This document shows positions 58,216-64,000 of a stretch of DNA of 64,000 nucleotides, one piece after another (positions within the stretch are counted from its first letter, which is position 1; each line of letters opens with the position of its first letter). Below the pieces are notes generated by a model. That model was not told where the DNA came from, did not search any database, and worked only from the letters and a program-made list of their open reading frames with translations. The stretch is from Ilyonectria destructans (lineage: Eukaryota; Ascomycota; Sordariomycetes; Hypocreales; Nectriaceae). The stretch lies in the NCBI GenBank assembly GCA_020740775.1, contig JAHEWK010000002.1:310001-374000 (forward strand), in the 5' to 3' direction. A program made the position numbers and the translations under genes.

Positions 58216-61200
58216 TTACACAGTCTCTAGCATCATAATGCTACTCGTCTCACCGACCGCCCGTTTTAAAATCAGCACCAGCTCATCCAAGGCCGCGAGC
58301 AATTGCACCAAGGAATTCAAAATGACAATGAAATTCCTCATTACTTCGCTGTCGACATTCTCTTTGCTCGGGAAGCTGCACGGGAGGTCGCTCGAGCGGC
58401 TGATTCCCTCCGCAACCTGTTCTCGCGCATGGGCAACGGCCTTGGTGAACAATGGCGTGGGCAACACTGCTGGTAGAGGGTCGCCGCTCTTGAGTGCCTG
58501 TTGAACGATAGCGAGCACGCCCATTAACTCGGTGATGAGATTCTCGTTTATGGCGCCCGTAGCTGGGATGATTCTCGCTCTTTCGCCCTCGGAGAGTCGG
58601 GTCGTGTATTGCAGCAGCAGTGTGACATTCTGGTTAAGAATCATACATTGGTTACAAACCAAGACTAGCGTTCTCGTGTCGAAATTAGAGGATGAAAATT
58701 CCAACACCGTTAGCTGTATGGGTCCTAAGATTGCCAGGAGCGTCTCGCCAACTGCTAAAGCCTCTTCTTCAGCTACTTGGCGCAGATCAAGAGCAGGGTC
58801 CTTCCAACTGGACGCAAAGAGAGCGTATCGATCCCGAACGCTGACGAGAGTATCGGCGAGCAGGAGTCGGTAATGGCGATTCGCAGAGGGCGGCTTTGGT
58901 ACGAAATTTACAATGAGGGCACCTGCAATGCCGACAAGTACGGTGACCACACGCCGCCAGAAGACTGCATAGCCCACGCCGGGAGTGCCGTATTGCGGGA
59001 TCTGTGTATCGCTCCAACTGTAGCCAGCGACAAGGAACGCCGTCGCGCCCATCATAATTCCCGCAGGCATCAGAGCAGGAGAAGTAAATAGACGCCACCA
59101 CATCATTAGGACGATAGCAGGCGCGAAGATGGCGGCGAGGCCGTACGGATTCCCAGCGCCGTTTCCAGCGCCTATGTACCATGCCACCATCCCAATGACA
59201 CCGCCGACGATGGTGCCAAAGACTCGTATGAGACTTCCAAAGAGTAGTTCGGCTGTGTATGGAACCAAAGTCAACTGAGCCATGATGACAGCCCACAGGA
59301 CTCTATTGCGGTAGAAGAAGCCTGCGGTGGACATAACGACGGCAGGGACCGAAAGGCCAAGAGTGACCACAACCATGCGCAGAGCAAACATGCTTTCTTC
59401 ATTTCCAAACCAATTAGTGATAGCTAGAACAATTCTGCCCCCCCGGCTTCTCTTGCGGCCGTTGGGTGCCCGCATACTAACCAATTCAGCTCGTGCTGAT
59501 TTCGCGTAGGGATCTGTGGTCTCAGATTTAGCCTGCAAATTGGGGCGTAGTGAAGTGACCGTCGAGATACGCCTAAGACCGTCGCCGAGGTCCGCAGCCG
59601 TGACTGCGTCCTCCGGAGAGTCTTCATGGCCGATCCATTTGAGGAGTGCCGTCAATCGACTTGGAAACCAGACTCGAACCTTGGTTCTCATCCCCTCTAG
59701 TTCCACAATTCTGGTGAGAACCTGGTCTATGGCGTCTGCCAGCCGGAACAACCGCTCCTGGAGAAGAATCCCCAGCATAAGCCCGGTAAATGATGAGACA
59801 ATGCCACCCCTTGAAAGTCCGTCGTCGTCAAAACCTTTTCGAGAAATCTCAGTAAGGGATCGCGAAGTCGAGGTCATGAAGATATCGCGCTGCTCGCGGA
59901 GCTTGGAGAGCACAGCAGCGTGCCTCTGCTGCATTTCTGACTGGCCAGGGTTCTTTCGAAGGGCATGAGCTTGGGTCAATGCCTCGCTGATGGCTTGGAG
60001 AGATTCTTTGCATGCCTCAACCAAGTGCTCGCCTGGATTCACCAATGACTGGATGCTCTCCTTGATCAGAACGTTTCTGCTAGGGTAGTTCGACCTAACG
60101 TGGAAATCAACCGCTCGATCAATCTGATGTTGCCCAAGCTCGACCGTCCGCCGGCCGCTATTACTCTCGTCATTGCCAGCTAGTGCGCGGTTCAATGCAT
60201 CGATGCTCTTTTCCTTTCGCACCTGGTTTTGTCTGTAGAGTTCTGTTAGGGTGACAAAATTAATAGTGAGCCGACGAAAGGGTCCATTTAATGTCGATAG
60301 GTCATCTGAGCTCCATCTTCCGACAGACAAATCAATCGGCAGGATTCTGAAAAGAGGACCTAGGAGTTTGTAGGCCGAAAGCACCCCGGTTCGCAGTCCG
60401 GTCAACTTGGCCTCGCTCATGTCTAGGGCTGGATGCTTTAGGCCGAGAATAGAGGCATCTAAGAATTCGGGCATCAGAGCGAGGACATCTCGCATGCCAT
60501 CGAGTGCTTCAGATGTGGAGGACGTAGGGAAGACGAAGATATTGCAGACGAGGCCAATCCCGGCAGCGATGGAGCAAGGAATGACGATAACCTTGGCAAG
60601 TGTTCCATTGAAGGTTGGCAAAAGTGGTGCGGCGTCGAGATAAACGACAGTAACAATTGAGGCCACAACTTGCACGAGTATGAGTTTGGGGAATGCAACG
60701 CGAAGCCGGGCCTGGAATTGTTCATTTATTCAATGAATTCACTCAATACGGATAGGGTCATGAAACTTACCATGAAGTAGACGAATAATCCCATCATGCA
60801 AAAATAGGTGATGGTCACGTTTGTATTCAACATGTAGCCATTGAGAATTTGGACCTCTGCATATTGCAGCGGATTTGTGGTGTTTGCCGCCTCTTGCTGA
60901 AGCGTGGCGAATCGAGCCTGCTTGTCAGCTTGCGGCCACGTCGCGACGGCAGCTTTCATTGTGATGACACCCCAGGCCCAACTAAGAGAGCAGCCAAGTA
61001 AGATGGAAATAGCGATCATCAGCTGAGCAAATACGATACCAGCTGGAGGAGCAATAAATAAGATGATGCTGGATGAAGTGAGTACAATTCATAACGAGAG
61101 AGCATCAGGAGCCTACCATCCAAGAAATGTTGCTCGACCTATCGCTCTCAGACATGGTTCAATGAGCATCAGAATAGCCATGATCCAGACAGCCAGAGAA

Positions 61201-61406
61201 CATTTGAATAACCTCTTCACGTCTTTGGCGTTGAAATGGTCGAGCCATGGTGAGAGATTTTTGACCGTTGACGAAGGCTTCGTTGCGTCGGCAAAGTATG
61301 GATTGTGAATGACGTCTGGAGTGTTGGTTTGTGGCAATTGCACCATCTCCGTCTCATCGGGTTTCGACCCGGGCGACTCTTCTTGGTTGCAGCCCGCCAT
61401 GACCAA
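58216..61406 (-). CDS. ArAE_2_N/DUF2421 (FUSC-like) membrane transporter (three exons, about 1027 aa)
   Basis: Large fungal membrane protein of the aromatic-acid-exporter (ArAE) superfamily, with a putative ER-transporter 6TM N-terminus, an FUSC-like second membrane block and DUF2421; likely exports aromatic or organic acids, but substrate and location are not shown. Exons 61406-61117, 61068-60771 and 60711-58216 join in phase (FLGC-IILFIAPPAGIVFAQLMIA; FVYFM-ARLRVAFPKL). Helices of block one lie at about residues 75-260 (SLAVWIMAILML, ISILLGCSLSWAWGVI, IVTVVYLDAAPLL, KVIVIPCSIAAGIGLV). A long soluble part follows, then block two (RMVVVTLGLSVPAVVM, RVFGTIVGGVIGMVAWYIG, VTVLVGIAGALIVNFVPKPPS), then DUF2421. 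Start is the first ATG of the exon; an alternative lies two codons in. No lesions. Confidence 0.88.
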
Positions 61407-63003
61407 GAAGACGAAGAACTTTCAGCTGGGCAATTGATGTTGGTTTCTGTACGCGTGGGTAATTTCTCGGCTGACGTCGATTTTTCTCTAAGTGACGACT
61501 TAGAGAAGCGTCTTCCATCGTGAACTTGGCACTCACACCCGTGTCTCGCTTGACTCGGCCGGCACGGCATGGATAAGCTTACTACTGTAAAAAGACAAGA
61601 AGCTTTTGCATCTGGTTATGAGCCTGTACCAAGTCAAAGAATCAAACGAAAGCCGAAGTGACGCAAGCCCGTGTCGCTTTCCAAGCTTGTCACGACCATT
61701 TTGAGTTACTGTAATTTCAGACATAGGGCGCCGTTGACGGATTCATGACGCGATATCGTAGACCGAACATGTGAATGTAGGATGCGCGTTCTATGTCCCC
61801 TGTCATTCATTGGTGGGACATTAGAGTTGATGGTCCTCTTCCGAAATTGTTTTAGCCGGGAGGGGGGGGGGGGGGGGGGCCATAGTGGCACATAGGAAAC
61901 ATTGCTAACTGCCCTTCAGCCACTGAAACCTTCCACGAAGCTAATAAAGTCAAAGACAAGTACCAGGGAGACGGTGAACCAATCGTTGCGGCGGTGGAGA
62001 TTTTTAGTTTCAAGTGGCCCCCAACCGACGACGCGGCAGTGTTTGCAAGATTTTCCATGTTCCCTGCGACATTTCAACTCCATTGTGAATGCTGGCTCCT
62101 TGAGCTAGAAATGTAGAGGTATGTACATTTGGGACAACGTGCCGTGCCCGTGGATGAGGTCCTCTGCTGCCTAGCTTCTTCTTGTATATGATGTAGCCAC
62201 CCGTGATTTAAATCTTTACTGTCTGTCTGGAACTTCTGGATGTCGAGTCTATTGTCGTGGTCTAATTGCTCGTTTGGTGTTATGCCGTGCTTAGATCTCG
62301 ATGGCAACACTCCTAATTGCACCACGTCGTCATTGCATGGGATATCGGGTGAGGCTAGTTCCGTAGATGCGCCACGCCAGGGCATAGAAGTGTGATATCC
62401 CATTCCAGCTCCTACTAGTGTGAGTTTCGCACTCTCACACTTCGAAGCTCCAGAGTTTGCGGCACGGATGTTTCGGCATCTTCTTGTCAGAGGGCTAGTT
62501 CTCCTATGGGTGAAATCCCCGAATCCTCTAAACCGCGGCGGCGCCTTCGTCGAAGCAATCTAAAGTAAGCAAAAGTAGGCAAGGATACTCATGCAATGAC
62601 ACAAACATTTTGACGTGTCGCTAGTCCGCCTGGAACCAGTCCCTCCATACTTCGGGAATCAGCTCGAATATGGGAATCGACGCAATGCCGTGGCCTTTAT
62701 GTGGCGGATATTTGCATTGTCTCGCCCAACCTTCATGTTACGGGCTATGGAACGTAACCATGGACAGACAGAACGATCCGAAGGAAAATGGCTCCAGGAT
62801 GACTTTATAAATATCAGTCCAATCTTTTTGATGCCCAAAAGAGAATAATACAAGTTTCCTTTCCTGAAGGAAGCAAAAGCGATGTTCCACCATCAAAGCT
62901 TCCTCTCACGACGCCAACAAACCTATTTACCAACTCAGCTCGAAAAGCCTTAATCTCGGACGTGCAACTTGCATGAGCTTAGTCTTCCATGCCATACTTC
63001 TTT
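61407..63003. other. Intergenic with a G18 homopolymer, no convincing gene
   Basis: Promoter side of the transporter gene and 3' flank of the DUF2985 gene. A minus-strand frame at 62074-62403 is open but has no family motif. A run of about 18 G lies at 61862-61879. Confidence 0.45.
61862..61879 (+). repeat. G18 homopolymer
   Basis: Long uninterrupted G run about 460 bp upstream of the transporter start, the second such homopolymer in the window (C17 at 27066). Confidence 0.85.
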
Positions 63004-64000
63004 TTATGCCTCTGCCTGGACAACCTTCACCTCGGGTCCTTCAATCTTCTTGACCTTGCGCCCCTCCCACCAAGACATTAGTCCTGCAAACATGGCGACG
63101 CCACAGCCTAGGCCGATGAAGGTACCGGTAGCCCACGTCTAGTTTACCCGAGTCAGTCAATTGCGTTCAAAATTAGGTTGTATGGCCCTAACTGCAACAA
63201 CTGCGGTAACTCACAGGTCTGTCAAATCGATTGTAACCCCACATGAAGTAACAAAGGGCGACCTGGAGAAAGGTGTTCAAAACCATCATCCAGATAGTAA
63301 AGCCTAGTTTCCAGACGGGGGTTGGAGGAGCAGTCTCCCCGGTGAATGTCACGGAGCCGATGATACCAGCACTCGTATCCGACGCTTCAGTCGCATCCTC
63401 AGTTGCCCAAGCTGGTGGGCGGAACCAGGACTTGTTCTGATCGGCAAGTTTCAGCATGGCCGAGCGATCCCTGCAACGAACAGCGCGAAAGAAGAGGTAA
63501 AGATCACGGAAGCGCCAAGGTGCTAAGCCGAAGGCTGTTACACAGAACAAAGCGTTGAGAATCTGGCTGTCAATTTCGATCCATTTCTTGCGGGGCGAAT
63601 TGTCGTCATCTGCGCTGGGATGGTTCATGGCCGGAGCAACTTTGAGAAGTAGGAAGAATAGCATTGCCTAGGCAGAGGTTAAAATGTGCTTGGATTAGAT
63701 AATTATATGATATTGACGTGGATCATGATGAAAGACTGGGGACGATTCGGTGTGAGATACTGGTAACTTACACCCCATGCCTGTAGTCACGTTATTAAGG
63801 TGCACCTGATGATGTTGATAGAGATGACATACAACAATGTTCAAACAATAGAGAGTAATAAAAAATCCAGCCGGCGTCTTAAAAAACTTCCAAAAAGCCA
63901 TCAGGCCGTTGAGAATGGTTGGACCCCATTTTTCCTTGATGTCGCCCTTGTGTTTCTCATAAAGGCTGCGACGCCGCTGTCGCAGATGGCGATGCTTCTC
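63004..64000 (-). CDS. DUF2985 membrane protein, 5' end outside the window; contains a 9-nt exon
   Basis: Fungal DUF2985 (PLAC8-related) membrane protein of unknown role. Exons seen: 64000-63834 (5' incomplete), 63780-63772 (nine bases), 63667-63215 and 63138-63004. All four junctions use GT-AG (gtatgt, gtaagt, gtgagt donors). Spliced, they read FITLYCLNIV-AWG-AMLFFLLLKVAPAMNHP, the family's NI-(V/A)-AWGAMLF-x-LLL motif, then DSQILNALFCVTAFGLAPWRFRDLYLFFRAVRCR, a loop, and WKLGFTIWMMVLNTFLQVALCYFMWGYNRFDRP. The last exon adds WATGTFIGLGCGVAMFAGLMSWWEGRKVKKIEG. The AWG of the motif is supplied wholly by the micro-exon. About 250 residues are visible. No lesion. Confidence 0.85.

Noticed and set aside
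62074..62403. 109-codon minus-strand frame with a CPKC motif
   Set aside because: A single CxxC and no partner exons; insufficient for a zinc-finger gene.

Overview
The window is nuclear DNA of a filamentous ascomycete (Pezizomycotina). The evidence is genes split by short (about 45-80 nt) GT-AG introns, two heterokaryon-incompatibility (HET) genes, fungus-specific membrane families (SAT4-type rhodopsin, DUF7703-like, ArAE_2_N/DUF2421, DUF2985), Ty3/gypsy chromoviruses, a Tad-like LINE, and a block whose C:G pairs have been converted to T:A so heavily that almost no ORF survives, as expected from repeat-induced point mutation (RIP). Species cannot be named from the sequence.

Layout. 0-10 kb: a rhodopsin-domain membrane protein (-), a DUF7703-like membrane protein (+), a HET gene with one nonsense codon (-), an unknown 208-aa protein (+) and an 11-12 exon pyruvate-decarboxylase-like ThDP enzyme (+). 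10-13 kb: an orphan promoter, an AT-rich relic and a possible solo LTR. 13-19.4 kb: a secreted FAD (BBE-type) oxidase, then a gene graveyard: tail of a sugar transporter, a triose-phosphate-transporter-like pseudogene, an APH-like kinase relic and a Pif1/Helitron helicase relic. 19.4-25.5 kb: a GH63-family glucosidase with a frameshift and an intact 772-aa HET protein. 25.7-31 kb: a half-decayed small-molecule catabolic neighbourhood (intact YCII and FAH-family genes; dead amidohydrolase-2, amidohydrolase-1 and SDR genes).

31.4-57.2 kb is one AT-rich compartment of nested retrotransposons. I could resolve two levels exactly: a plus-strand chromovirus (44895-53225, 362-bp LTRs, TSD ATAAG) sits inside the gag of a minus-strand chromovirus (37549-54337, 441-bp LTRs, TSD TCCCC), which itself sits in a third, plus-strand relic with a deleted pol. 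A Tad-like LINE relic lies on the left edge, and a cluster of repeated 15-bp motifs plus a purine tract on the right edge. 57.2-64 kb: a truncated GNAT gene, a large intact ArAE/FUSC-type transporter (-), and a DUF2985 gene (-, running off the window) containing a 9-nt micro-exon.

The genes do not form one obvious pathway. The theme is an accessory, probably repeat-driven region: many host genes next to repeats are truncated, frameshifted or stopped, and at least two stops (HET at 5579, transporter at 16625) are the CpA-to-TpA change typical of RIP. I found no tRNA, rRNA or CRISPR.
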